Part shown: positions 1 to 10,645 of the stretch, piece by piece
How positions within the stretch are numbered: position 1 is the first letter of the stretch
How the letters are laid out: each line of letters opens with the position of its first letter
Source of the DNA: Lucifuga dentata
Lineage: Eukaryota > Chordata > Actinopteri > Ophidiiformes > Bythitidae
Assembly: GCA_014773175.1 (NCBI GenBank)
Contig: VXCM01000469.1
Coordinates: 186,001-250,000 of the forward strand
Length of the DNA: 64,000 bases
Direction of reading: 5' to 3'
The notes under the pieces: generated by a model
Databases searched by the model: none
Told to the model about the DNA's origin: nothing
What the model saw: only the letters and a program-made list of their open reading frames with translations
Made by a program: the position numbers and the translations under genes

Positions 1-61
1 TTTCTAATGCATACATTTCATGTTTCCAACCATTTCAAACTAAATAATGAAAAAAAAACAA

Positions 62-187
62 ATATATATATATATATATTAATTTTAATTTTTAAAAACA
101 TTTTTTTGTGTGTTTTAACACCCATACAGGCACATTTTTGCCCTGTGATATAAAATATATATGTATTTATATATATATATATATATA
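62..187. repeat. AT microsatellites
   Basis: Two (AT)n runs, about 62-79 and 166-187, separated by A/T-rich sequence. Confidence 0.9.
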
Positions 188-355
188 GGTTGAGATTGGT
201 GAGTTGGGGGATCTACTGTTATGAGTTGAAAAATTAGAGAATCAGAATTAGAATCAGAGAAATACAAGTCTTCCAAAAATAGGGCAAAATAATTCCCCCA
301 GAAAACACATGTACAAACAAATAATAATAGCATTTCTTTTTTTATTGTGCAGTCT

Positions 356-398
356 GGTGTGTGTGTGTGTGTGTGTATATATATACATATATATATAT
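356..398. repeat. (GT)n(AT)n microsatellite
   Basis: About ten GT units run into AT units interrupted by one CAT. Confidence 0.9.
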
Positions 399-1538
399 CT
401 TGCAATACAGCGTTAAATTTAAGGTGGTCATAGCTTAGTAACATTTAAAATGTTTAAGCTGTTGACACACTGTCCTCAGTTTTTCACTAGTTGTAATTAC
501 ATGTTGTTTCATGACATATAGAATATAGCTTTATGTTTTCTGATATTCCATTACCTTATACATAAGGTGGTTATGACAGATCATAAGATCCCACTTGTAA
601 AACTGCCAACCAGCTGCATTAAATGACGAGATCCTGCCTACATGTTGCAGCATCTAAAAACCCAAACTACTGCAAATTCCTCACTGTACCATCAGCCTTG
701 TCAATTATACAAAATAAAATCAACTATTCATAAGTTGACCGTAATTGGATATATACTGACAGATTTAATAATTCAGTTTTGCTGAGGCTTAACTGGTATT
801 AGTTTGTAGCTAATGGTCGCCTTTGTAAAAAATTCATTGAAGACAATGCTGGAGTGAGAAGATACACATAATTATGCCTACTTCATTTACTTTAGCCCCC
901 CTGCAATTTAAAAGCGACTTCTAAAGAGTCCTCGAGCGTTTAAGCATGCAGAAGCAAAGGTACTGTAATTTGATTTATGAATTTGATCCCACCCACCCCC
1001 TAATTTAATTCATCAATGTTTCACAAGGAGCAATTATGCATTGTGCTCCAGCTCTTCATAGCTCCATTATCCAGCCTGAATATCTTTGTCAGAGGGTGTG
1101 TAATGGTATTGCTAAATATTCCATAATAGCTAGATGAGGCCTTGTCCCTCACACCCATTATTAGTGTGTCCTTCTCCTCAAATTGAACTTCTTTTTTGAA
1201 TAATAGCTTTTGACAACAGCAGATGACAAGGACACAGCTGAAAGTTGAAGAGGCTGTGTAGAGCTGCGTTGAGCTCTCAAACACTCCACCGTGCATTTTT
1301 TTTTCCCACCTCATCTTTTGTTTTATGGTGAGAAGGAATCTGCTAAATGCCATATTGAAGGCTGGTTTGATGTGACCTCTGACTGTTTCTGTATTGTTTT
1401 TAGTGAGAATGCATACTTTTACTTTTGATCCATAGTACAGAGTGTCTTATTCAAAGTAGAATATTGGCAACAGTAGTGTTTTTAATCTGTAGGTTGGGAT
1501 CAGAACAAAATTCACATATTGTCTATGTATTATTCGTT

Positions 1539-2135
1539 CATTACCTCCAACATGGAGGTTACGCATTCACTTGCATGTTTGTTTGGTAACAGAATTATTC
1601 AAAAAGTTCTGAATTGATTTTGACAAAACTTAGTGGAAGGGTGGTGCATGGCACAAGGAAGAAGCCATTTAAGTTTGGCACTGATCTGAATCCAGGGATG
1701 TGTCTAAGAATTTTAAAATGTATTTCTTCACATTTGAAGAAGAACTTTGAATCTAATTTTTAACATTGTTTTGTCAATTTTTCAAATGTTGTACACAATC
1801 TAAATAGAAATAAACCAGGTATATTTATTGTGTGATAGACTGTCAATAGGTCCAGATATGGATAAAGATCTGGATCTGTGGAGTAAAATGTATGTTTGGA
1901 CAGGGAGCACATAATGATGGAGGCTGCTTTACAGTAAAAAGCAAGACTAGAAACATGCAACAACTGCTAATATGTTTGAAATGGTGCTTTTTCAGTTGCA
2001 TGTAAACGATTTTGATGCATCTTTAATAGTTACATAGATCCAGAAAAATATTATGCCTATTATAGTTCAAAGCTATTAGAAAAAGACAAAGTTTATCTAG
2101 GCTTGTTCGGCCTTGGTGGAGACGTATGCGTATTC
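1539..2135 (+). repeat. Old teleost MITE-like repeat
   Basis: The left end reads CATTACCTCCAACATGGAGG, followed by a GTTTGTTTG segment, an AATTATTCAAAAAGTTCTGA segment and a GATTTTGACAAAACT segment. The right end has GGCCTTGGTGGAGACGTATG. This is the pattern of a widespread fish repeat with terminal 'cctccgccaaggaggt' / 'ggccttggcggaggt' words, recognised from memory. Degenerate; no target duplication was identified. Confidence 0.5.
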
Positions 2136-3101
2136 TATTTAATTCACTGATTTGTTTGATCTCTGCATTTTGTTGCTGTATCTCCATTCAAAGTTGCAAG
2201 AAACTGAAAATGAGTTGCAAGAAACTGAAAATGAGAGTAACGTTGTGTCTGTGGTATTTGCACTGTGATGTGAGAATTATCCAGGCATGAACGTGATGTG
2301 ATCTCAGACCTGTGAGACCAGGCAGCGAGGCGTATGCCCTGACCCTCTGCCCCCCCCCACCCCTCAACCCCACAACCACCACCTCCACCAGCCCTCGACA
2401 AATGCTCAGCGGTCGTGAACTACATCGATCTGGGGTATAATTCTCTATGAAATTGATGGATGAGGGCAGCCATTGACAGAAAGGGTAAAGACCACTTTGA
2501 GATGTCCCCTGTGAATAAGTATGATGGAAAATAGATTGTTGAAGAAGATTTATGTTTGTTCTCCAATGCCACAGGAGAAAGACCCCCCCCCCCCCNCCCA
2601 TCCCAGCTCTGACCAATCAAACATGTCATTGTGGTCAGATTAAAGTCAGTGGCTTTATTCAGCTGCAAATTTTGTGGTGATTAGCTCATTCAGCAAAGAA
2701 AGAGGAGCTGAACGTACTGCTCATATGGGCTTAAATAATATCTCATTTTCAGTAGCAATACAGTGGGTAAATGGCAAACTCCAGTTTGAGATCAACATTT
2801 ACAAACAAATAAATATATACATTTGTTTTCTGAAAACGTAACTAATCTACATCAGTTAAATATACAGTTCACATGAAGATGCGTATCAGCCTGGAAAAGT
2901 GGCTAAACTCCTTATCAAATTGTTTTATTCCACCTGCTGTTACAGTGATCAATTTAAAGAGTTCATTTTGCAAAAAGACATGACTGAGTTTTTGGCGATT
3001 CTTGGAGATCATGATTTTTTTTTTAATTGTGCATTTCTGGTGCTATCATGTTTTGTTGTTTTATTATATATAGTAGCCATTCCACCTACTAGTGGCTAGA
3101 A
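2136..3101. other. Intergenic DNA without recognised genes
   Basis: Holds a 21-bp tandem duplication (2193-2234), a C-rich segment and an N inside a C-run at 2596. Open frames here are short, low-complexity and cross the N. Confidence 0.6.
2193..2234 (+). repeat. Perfect 21-bp tandem duplication
   Basis: The 21-base unit beginning GTTGCAAGAAACTG occurs twice head to tail with no mismatch (2193-2213 and 2214-2234), suggesting a recent slippage event. Confidence 0.9.
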
Positions 3102-3908
3102 AAGGCTGGTCTGAAGGACAGCACAGCTCTGATCATGGCAGTACAAGAACAAGCACTCAGCACCAGATCTGTAGAGGCAGGGATCTACCACACCAGACAA
3201 GACGCAAGGTGCAGGCTGTGCAATGATGCCTCTGAGACAGTCCAGCAGTCCAGTCCTTGGTAGCAGGGTGTAAGACGCTAGCTGTAAAGCGTACACTAAG
3301 AGGCATAACCAAATGGCTGGGATAGTGAAAACAGGAACAGCTGTGCTGAACTTGGACTCGAAATCCCGAAGTCCAAACGTCCCATTTCGCTATTGAGAAT
3401 GGCAGAGCTAAGATTCTGTGAGACTTCAGGCTCCAGACTGACAAGCAGGTGCTGTCTGACCAATCAGACATGGTGGTGGTTAACAAGGAGCAGAAGACAG
3501 CAGTAGTGGTCAATGTAGCAATCCCAAGTGATGGAAACATCAGGAAGAAAAAACAGCATGAGGAGCTAGAGAAATACCAAGGACTGAAGGAAGAATTGGA
3601 TGGAATCTGGAAGGTGAAGTCCACAGTGGTCCCAGTAGTAATAAGAGCACTAGGGGCTGTGACCCCCAAACTGAGAGAGTGGCTGCAGCAGATTCCAGGA
3701 GCAACACCTGAGGTCTCAGGGGAGTGCACCTAGGAACAGATACTGCACAGAATCCTCAAACTCCCAGGCCTTTGGTAGAGGACCCGAGCTTGAGGAAGAC
3801 ACACACACACACACCACCTGAAAGGGTGAGAGGGAGATTTTGTATGTGTGTATGTGTATATATATATGTATGTATGTATGTATATGTGTGTGTGTATATA
3901 TATATATA
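3102..3908 (+). mobile_element. 5'-truncated non-LTR retrotransposon (LINE) fragment
   Basis: Remnant of the C-terminal end of a LINE reverse-transcriptase ORF. 3102-3240 translates to a segment with a CRLCNDA zinc-knuckle-like motif. 3449-3730 holds the conserved tail (AVVVNVAIPSD, then LEKYQGLKEEL, then VVPVVIRALGAVTPKL). A shifted frame ends in LKLPGLW and a TAG at 3776-3778, the usual end of this ORF. At least two frameshifts and internal stops show that it is dead. An A/G-rich 3' UTR and GT/TATG microsatellite (3844-3908) follow. The exact clade (L2/CR1/Rex-like) was not assigned. Confidence 0.8.
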
Positions 3909-4039
3909 GTGCAATATAAAAATATTTTTTTAAGGCATTAATAAAATAAAAATTGTTATTGCAAATGAACTCTTGCACAGCTGATAAATGCTGCTCTCTT
4001 ATATATATAATGTATTCTACAAATCTATTAATTGCAGTA

Positions 4040-4205
4040 TATTGTTATTTGTTTTGTTGCCCAAACGTCTCTCTCTGTCTTTGGTCTGTTTGTCCCTGAT
4101 ATTGCTGGTTTTAAATGCTTTTCCTGTTTTTATGATGTTTCTGCCGCAACAACTGCTGCAAAACAAGTTTCCCTTGTAGGAACAATAAAATAAAGTGAAG
4201 TGAAG
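4040..4205 (+). repeat. Retrotransposon-type 3' tail
   Basis: Pyrimidine-rich sequence leads to CTGCAAAACAAGTTTCCC, then an AACAATAAAATAAAGTG tail with short GTGAA repeats. This resembles the 3' UTR ends of fish LINEs, which end near 'caataaag'. No coding part is visible. Confidence 0.4.
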
Positions 4206-4854
4206 TGTGATGTAATAAATAAGGCAGATTCATTTTGATGGCTTTCTGGGTTTTAATGGTAACAAAGAGTTAATGAAGGAGGTTTCAGCACACTAGTACC
4301 AATAGTAAAATAGTAAATAAATTTTCTGCTATTAGTACCATTTTTGTAGTGTCATGTAATATAGTTTTTTTGATTTTTCAGAGGAAAGCATTGATGTAAA
4401 GTTTATAGCTTTTTCCCTTCATTGCATTTTCATACTTTGTCTCATACTAATGGGTTTTAATTCATTTGGTATGTTCCTGTATTTTGATGATGTATTTTTT
4501 CAGTGATCGGCTAAACTCAGTGCGGTTGTGTGTACTTGTACAATGTGTGTGTGTGTATGTACAGTGTGTGTAGCTCCTATGCTGCTGTGCTTTACTATTG
4601 TTTGTCTGCCAGCACTGTGTAATCAGATAATACCACTGAGAGGTCAAAAGCTCTGCAAGTTTTAGCTTCACATTTCTGTCACTTCTTACAAAAACAACCA
4701 AAAAAGCCATTTCAGAATGTTTTCATACCCACTGTACGTACAAATACATGAACTCTGAAATCTGCTCAGTAACTCTGAGACAAATTTTCATTGCATATAG
4801 CCAAATCACCACACATTTTTCCATTGGTTTAACCAAATCTAATTAAGCTTAAAC
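4206..4854. other. AT-rich intergenic DNA, nothing recognised
   Basis: Short GT runs near 4540-4570; no exon, RNA gene or mobile element seen. Confidence 0.6.
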
Positions 4855-5025
4855 AGAAGGATGTTAAACCTCCACTAACTATAGTAACTAAATTGGGCCT
4901 AACTAAGTGATAGTTACTGGAGGTTTGACATCCTTCTCTGCATTCATTTCTGACTGACGAAGCCATTTGCATGAATGGTGAAACATTTCAGAATTAAAAA
5001 CTTGAATCCAGTTGACTTGACTCAG
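4855..5025. repeat. Fold-back repeat with 27-bp arms
   Basis: The arm 4855-4881 (beginning AGAAGGATGTTAAACC) is the near-perfect reverse complement of 4911-4937, with two mismatches around a 29-base loop. Just after it, GACGAAGCCATTTGCATGAA and a GTGAAACATTTC segment match the style of a common fish repeat ('gatgagtggtgaaacg'). Likely an old MITE. Confidence 0.5.
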
Positions 5026-5059
5026 TCACTTCACTGTCCAAAAAAATCATCCACAGTTG

Positions 5060-5300
5060 ATAAGATGCCATCATCTGAGGCCAAATGGGTTCCAACTGAA
5101 GCCTTTTTCACGTTTGTGAAGAAGTAAAAGTCTGAAGGTGCCAATAGGCTAGCAGGATGGGTGATGACAAGGTTAAAGCCACAATCATGAATTAGCAGGA
5201 AGTACATAATCGCTGTATGTTGTTTTGGTNATGACAAGGTTAAAGCCACAATCATGAATTAGCAGGAAGTACATAATCGCTGTATGTTGTTTTGGTTTGT
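5060..5300 (-). repeat. Dispersed repeat family Y, copy 1
   Basis: The reverse complement of this segment matches 13785-13930. Shared words include GATTGTGGCTTT and TTTGGCCTCAGATGATG, with similar sequence between. It contains the N-flanked duplication at 5164-5296. Class unknown. Confidence 0.5.
5164..5296 (+). repeat. Exact 66-bp duplication across N, likely assembly artefact
   Basis: 5164-5229 equals 5231-5296, with N at 5230. Confidence 0.9.
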
Positions 5301-6820
5301 CCACCTTTTACAGACCTCTAGTGTCACTAGAAAATGAATGTGACAGATATGCAAAAACACCTCAAAAATATTAAGGCCTCTGCTCAATTATGTATCAGGC
5401 TGACAACTTATCAATCAGCTTTTGTACATACTTCCTGTTTCGTAGTTATAGGGCTAATGCGGATTAGTCAACATATTTTTATTGCTACCTCCATCACACT
5501 CACACAACTTACCCATTGTATCATTCTTTTGTCATGGATGTTAACTTTCTAAAAGCTTTTTCTTAGTATCTGCCCTAAAACTGCAGTCAGAGGGTAAAAA
5601 GGGAAACGTAGTAAATGTTCATGTTAACCTTTTGGTGTCATGATCAGCATCTTGTGTGGGCTCTGCCTTTTGTCCCTTCCCATGATGCTCTCCTGGTAGG
5701 GGTCCCCTCTTTGTGTAGCCTTTATTTACACAGTCCTCTTATGAAAATATCACCTTTGGCTTCCCAGAGGGTTGGAGCAGAATAAAACTAGTATCAATTA
5801 GGCGGAGAAAATCTCTTCCTACAAACGATGTATCCAAAACTTCAGACCTCAGAGGGTCTTGCTTTCATCGGGTTGCCAGAGGGTAAAGAGGTCTTTGCTT
5901 TGTTTATGTTTGCTTTGGCAGCCATCGCTAAGCGTCATTTGTTGTCAGTAAAATACAGGAACAATAAGAAGTTTACCTTCCTGTCCCATCAGACTCAACG
6001 AGCTCGGCTTACTGTCCCCATAAGAACAACTGGAAGGAAGAAGAAGCAGAGTTTGACCTCAAATGATAAAACATCAAAAATATTGACAGAAAATTGATGC
6101 TGTCAAACACACACAAAACCAATCTCCATAATGCATGACCTGTAATTACTGATGAGGTCAGAGTGGATGTTAAAGGGCCGTGTATCTGCATGACCTCCAT
6201 GAGTAATTGGATGTATTGCAAATGAGTGTAAGAATCGCTTTGATTTCTCACGCTGAATATGTTGCAGTTTGATGATTTCAACAAGTGTCATAATCTCTCT
6301 GCCATTTGAGTCCATGTGTAATTAAATTATTTAGAAACGTAGTTGCTGAGATGCTTTCTGTGTGTGTATATGTGCATGTATGTGAGAATTTGTGTATTCT
6401 TGGATATATTTGTTTTGGAAGACCACAAGTCCTCAAAGTGGTGGAAAGGAAAAGAGACTGGACAAGCGGCTAAGTCAGCTTTGGCAAATTGGTTAATGGT
6501 TAAGAGTCATATAATCATTAAGTTTTGTTTATCAAGTTTAGTTGATTAAGAATCAAAGTTTTATTTGATATTTTAGGAGACTGACTCTATCTCATTGTCT
6601 CTGATGAATTTCTCTTTCTATCAGTCTATGAATAGCTCACTGTCATTTCTGATCCGGAGTCTGCTCAGATATAAGACATTGTGACACACAGACTCGAGAC
6701 CTGAGGCAATACCACGGGACTCTACCTGACCTGATTATCAATATGACCTGAATATAATGTGTTCTCAGCCCAAATCAGGTCCCAGGTCACTTCGCAGTTC
6801 CTAGGAACCTGTGAAAACCT

Positions 6821-6862
6821 CTCTGTGTGTGTGTGTGAGAGACAGAGAGAGAGAGAGAGAGA
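6821..6862. repeat. (TG)n(GA)n microsatellite
   Basis: A short TG run passes directly into GAGA units. Confidence 0.85.
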
Positions 6863-6899
6863 TCTGTAGTTTTGCTGTGTAGTTTCCTTCCTTCCTTTC

Positions 6900-6940
6900 T
6901 GCAATGAATGTCTGCAGCACTTCAGCAGACATTCATTGCA
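6900..6940. repeat. Perfect 16-bp inverted repeat
   Basis: Arms 6900-6915 (TGCAATGAATGTCTGC) and 6925-6940 pair perfectly around a 9-base loop. Confidence 0.9.
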
Positions 6941-7400
6941 CAATCTGACATGCATCAGAGTTGATATCATACAGTCTGACATACAATGAACTTTCTAAGA
7001 TTACTGTCACTACGCCGTGTGTGGGAGCATTAATATGTTGTATGAAATAGAATAAGCGTCGACCTTGTTGTATGACTGTCACACTAAGTATTACAGCCTT
7101 AAAACATTTTTGGAGACATTTTGCTACTCACTTTCTAGGAAAGAAAGCAAAATTCATAAGTGTCTGAAAAAGTTCCTGTGGTACAAAAGTCACTAGTTCA
7201 TTCTGCATCAAGACCAGAGGTGGGTAGAGTAGCCAGAAACTGTACTCAAGAAAAAGTATTGTTACTTTATCATAATAGTGACTCAAGTATAAGCAAGAGT
7301 AGTCAAAATAATTACTTGAGTGAGAGTAAGAAAGTGTCTATTAAAAAGATTACTTGAGTAGTGAGTAACTTTGATCAAGCTTATTCTTTCAAATAATTAA

Positions 7401-7531
7401 CAAGCTATAAAGTGCTCGTCTGAGGAAAAAAAAAATGCAAAGTAGCCATATGTACCTTCTAATACNCAAGCTATAAAGTGCTCGTCTGAGGAAAAAAAAA
7501 ATGCAAAGTAGCCATATGTACCTTCTAATAC
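7401..7531 (+). repeat. Exact 65-bp duplication across N, likely assembly artefact
   Basis: 7401-7465 equals 7467-7531, with N at 7466, inside the hAT element. Confidence 0.9.
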
Positions 7532-7632
7532 ATGTCATATAAAGAAACAGTAGACAGTCATAAATCAAATATTTACCACATAACAAATTATGACAATTCT
7601 GGCCTGGCCCCAAGACAGTTAGCAAAGTTAGC

Positions 7633-7755
7633 TTAATGAATTTACTCAAAATAGAACAGGAAAACTTGAGTTAGCATTAGCAGCCAGCAGCTANTTAATG
7701 AATTTACTCAAAATAGAACAGGAAAACTTGAGTTAGCATTAGCAGCCAGCAGCTA
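7633..7755 (+). repeat. Exact 61-bp duplication across N, likely assembly artefact
   Basis: 7633-7693 equals 7695-7755, with N at 7694, inside the hAT element. Confidence 0.9.
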
Positions 7756-8380
7756 GTTAATTAGTTAGCTAGTTAATGTTGCAGCTTGCCACATTTCCTC
7801 AATGCCAATGTCAGTGATGCCGGGACGAATAAGTCCGTAATTGTCTGCTATTTCTCTGTGCCACCTTTTCTCTTTTTAGAATCCATTTTTCATTTAAGCG
7901 CCAAGAAATTATGAAAAAAAATTTGTGTTTGCTTAGTTTACGTTAATTTAATTCATATTATCTTGTGCAGTGCAAAGGCCACCAGTCAGCTCACCTATCA
8001 AGCATGTCAACCCATCGTTGTTATGGAGATGACGGGACTCTGAATGTGATTGGACCAAAGCAGAGCAGACATGCTCACACACACACACAGTGGAGCAGTT
8101 GGTTTCACTTTCTCCACTGCTGGCATCGGAGAAAGCGGAGAATTTTGACTCGTTGCATTGGAGTGATGTCTCACAGATAATAATAAAAAAGTAACGCAAA
8201 GAGTGCAACCAAATGTAATGGAGTAAAAGTGTATTTTTTTCCTTCATAAATATACTCAAGTATGAGTTAAAAGTATCCTGCAATAAAACTATTCAGTAAA
8301 GTACAATTTTGTGAAAAAAGTTACTTAAGTAAATGTAACGGAGTAAATGGAATGCGTTACTACCCACCTCTGATCAAGAC

Positions 8381-8689
8381 TAAATTAGCATTAAATATCG
8401 TTTAAGGTAAAGGATAAAGTCAATGCCAGGCTAAATACGTGACTTTGGGCTTAGATTCAGGGTTTGGGGTTTGGGTCAGGGTTTCTATTTCGGGAATGAA
8501 TGATGGTCCTCAGAACTATAGTGATACACTTGTGTGTGTGTCTGTCACCTGTTTGATTTCATGCTGCTAAGAGATGGATGTGGGACAGTGAGGATGTCCG
8601 GGTGGTGAAATGAGCTGTCACACACACACCCATCATCTTATGCAAAGATGTAACCTAAACCTCTGCGAGACACCAGGAAAAAAAGAGCA
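8381..8689. other. Intergenic DNA with a G-quadruplex motif
   Basis: 8460-8481 reads GGG-TTT-GGGG-TTT-GGG-TCA-GGG, four G-tracts with 3-base loops, which fits the canonical G-quadruplex rule and resembles a degenerate telomere-like repeat. No gene seen. Confidence 0.6.
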
Positions 8690-9240
8690 TCTTTATACCG
8701 TCGCTTATATCCCTCTTCACGAAGAGATGACACCGCCAAGATCTGCGTTCCAGATTTTGTCGTCTTCCCGAAGCACTTAATGTGATCAGAGAATTAAAAT
8801 TTCAGCGAGTCATTTAATGATAGCCCGGGCCAAAGGGCCTGCAACGCCAAGCTAGAGTTTCCTGCGGTTCTGCAGTCATATCTCTGGCATCCTAAGCGCT
8901 CTCATTTTGTTTCATGCTGAGTACATTACCCCCCCGCCCCTCCCCTGTCCCCGTTTAANCGCTCTCATTTTGTTTCATGCTGAGTACATTACCCCCCCGC
9001 CCCTCCCCTGTCCCCGTTTAATGTGATCAGATAGATTTATTATGGGCCATGAGGTCACTGGGATTTTCTGTAATTGGAGGCAGACTGAATTGTATTAACA
9101 GGTCCATAACACCGTAAAGGAGAGCATTTACATTTAATTAGTTTTATTGAGCCTCTGCTCATTTTATTTCTAACGAAGCACATGCTGTGATTGAGCTCAG
9201 ATTCTAACAATATTTAAATAAGATGAACAAATGTTGCCCT
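8690..9240. promoter_or_regulatory. Candidate conserved non-coding element
   Basis: A long stretch of even composition without simple repeats, apart from a C-run and the assembly duplication 8897-9021. It carries homeodomain-type cores such as TTTAATTAG (9133-9141) and repeated AATGTGATCAGA words. It looks like developmental enhancer sequence, but conservation cannot be tested here. Confidence 0.3.
8897..9021 (+). repeat. Exact 62-bp duplication across N, likely assembly artefact
   Basis: 8897-8958 equals 8960-9021, with N at 8959. The copy ends in a C-rich run. Confidence 0.9.
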
Positions 9241-9752
9241 TGCACTAATAGGTTTGATTCATGATACCTCTTTTAATGTTTTTTTTTTGTTTGTTTGTTT
9301 TTTTTAATAAATGTGCAGAAAGTGCACTGTAGAGCTTTAAAATACAGACATTATGAAGATATTTGGGGAAATTTTAACAGCTTAAGGCCAAGGATTAGCT
9401 GACATCTCTTGCTTGTTTTTATTTATCTGCCTTTTCATTTGAGCGCAGGGCTTCTCAGTTTCAGTTGAATGAAGAGAGCCTATCAAAGGGTAGGAACACT
9501 ATGATGAGCTTTTTATATATTTAAAGAGATTATCTTAAGAGGCTTGTAATGCTCAAAAACAACTCAGAAATGGGATAATTAAGCACATTCATGCTCATTT
9601 CATTTTTTTCTTTAAGCCTGCATGTCTCTACTCTTTGGAAGATGTCCAGCATGTGTGTGTACACCATGAGATATCAATGTCAGCAGCACTTTACCCACTT
9701 CTTGTGTGTCTGCATGTGTGTCGGAATTTCTCTTCGCGTGTGTAAATTTGTT

Positions 9753-9773
9753 GGTGTGTGTGTGTGTGTGTGT
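9753..9773. repeat. (GT)n microsatellite
   Basis: About ten GT units. Confidence 0.85.
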
Positions 9774-10616
9774 ATCTGTGTGTCTGAGCTGTAGATGCTT
9801 TGTCTCATTAATGAGAGGCGTTCAGGCCTCCACAGGGGCCTGTGGAAGATAATCTTCTCCTGTTTTGCTATGAAAGCTCTTCTGAACGTAACTGAAGAAA
9901 CTCACTCAAATGGCGCAGGGCTTGGTTGAATAATTCAGCATTTACAATCAATTTTGCCCCCCCGCTTCATCTCGACACCTTCCTGGACCACAGGGCTTGC
10001 AGGCTCATCATGGGAATGTTGACAATTCCCCGTACAATGCACTCTCTGGCCCTGTGGCAACATGAGAGGCTGTGGGAGCATGGATATTTGTGTGAGTTTG
10101 CAACTTACTATGCTGAATTATTAAACCCCTCAAATGCTCTTTTATTGCGCAGAGAGAAAGTGTGAGTTTTTTTTCTCTCTAGATTCAAAAGAAATTGACT
10201 AAGACTTTTTGGTGAAAATGGTCACGCAAGATCAAATTTCAGGTACAAAATGTGATATACAGAATCTTTGATCCAATCGGCGAACATTTTCTACATCTAT
10301 TGAAATTTTCAAAATGTGCTTATGGCTCACGAGCATGCAAATATGACAACTGTCCATAACATATAGGAAATGGGTTCTACAGTGATCTGATGGACTCAAT
10401 ATTTTTTTATAATGGCTTTTATTATTGCAAGTAAATTTTTTTCAATTCAATTTAAAAGACTGAAGAAATTTTAAGAAGACAGTTCTGTGGTGTGATGTAA
10501 ATATTCATCTGACAAAGATGATATGGTTTCATCTTGTTTATCTGTTTGTTAGCAGGTTCACACAAAAAGCAAAGGATGGAGTTAGATGAAAGTTGTGTAG
10601 AAATGTGGAATCAAGA

Positions 10617-10645
10617 AAGATTAGATTAGATTAGATTAGGTTAGA
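10617..10645. repeat. (AGATT)n pentanucleotide repeat
   Basis: Tandem AGATT/AGGTT units, a motif frequent in fish. Confidence 0.8.

Larger units (their letters stand above)
1..1538. other. AT-rich intergenic DNA
   Basis: Contains AT and GT microsatellites in the first 400 bases. No exon or RNA gene is recognisable. The stretch near 1015-1180 is free of simple repeats and rich in ATTA cores, but nothing further can be claimed. Confidence 0.6.
5301..7214. other. Intergenic DNA without recognised genes
   Basis: Contains a GT/GA microsatellite (6821-6862) and a perfect hairpin (6900-6940). An 89-codon frame at 5828-6097 has no recognisable motif and no splice context; it is treated as chance. 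Confidence 0.55.
7215..8372 (+). mobile_element. Non-autonomous hAT element with 8-bp target duplication
   Basis: Perfect 13-bp terminal inverted repeats: CAGAGGTGGGTAG at 7215-7227 and CTACCCACCTCTG at 8360-8372. They are flanked on both sides by the identical 8-mer ATCAAGAC (7207-7214 and 8373-8380), the hallmark of hAT transposition. Subterminal regions carry many 'tactcaagta' words typical of fish hAT elements related to the Tol2 group. No transposase ORF is present, so it moved in trans. Its apparent length is inflated by two N-flanked assembly duplications (about 1.03 kb when these are collapsed). The low terminal divergence suggests a fairly young insertion. Confidence 0.92.

Noticed and set aside
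2188..2616. 142-codon open frame on the - strand
   Set aside because: Contains the C/G-run with an N and Gly/Val low complexity.
3157..3729. 190-codon open frame on the - strand
   Set aside because: Antisense of the LINE fragment, whose true reading sense is +.
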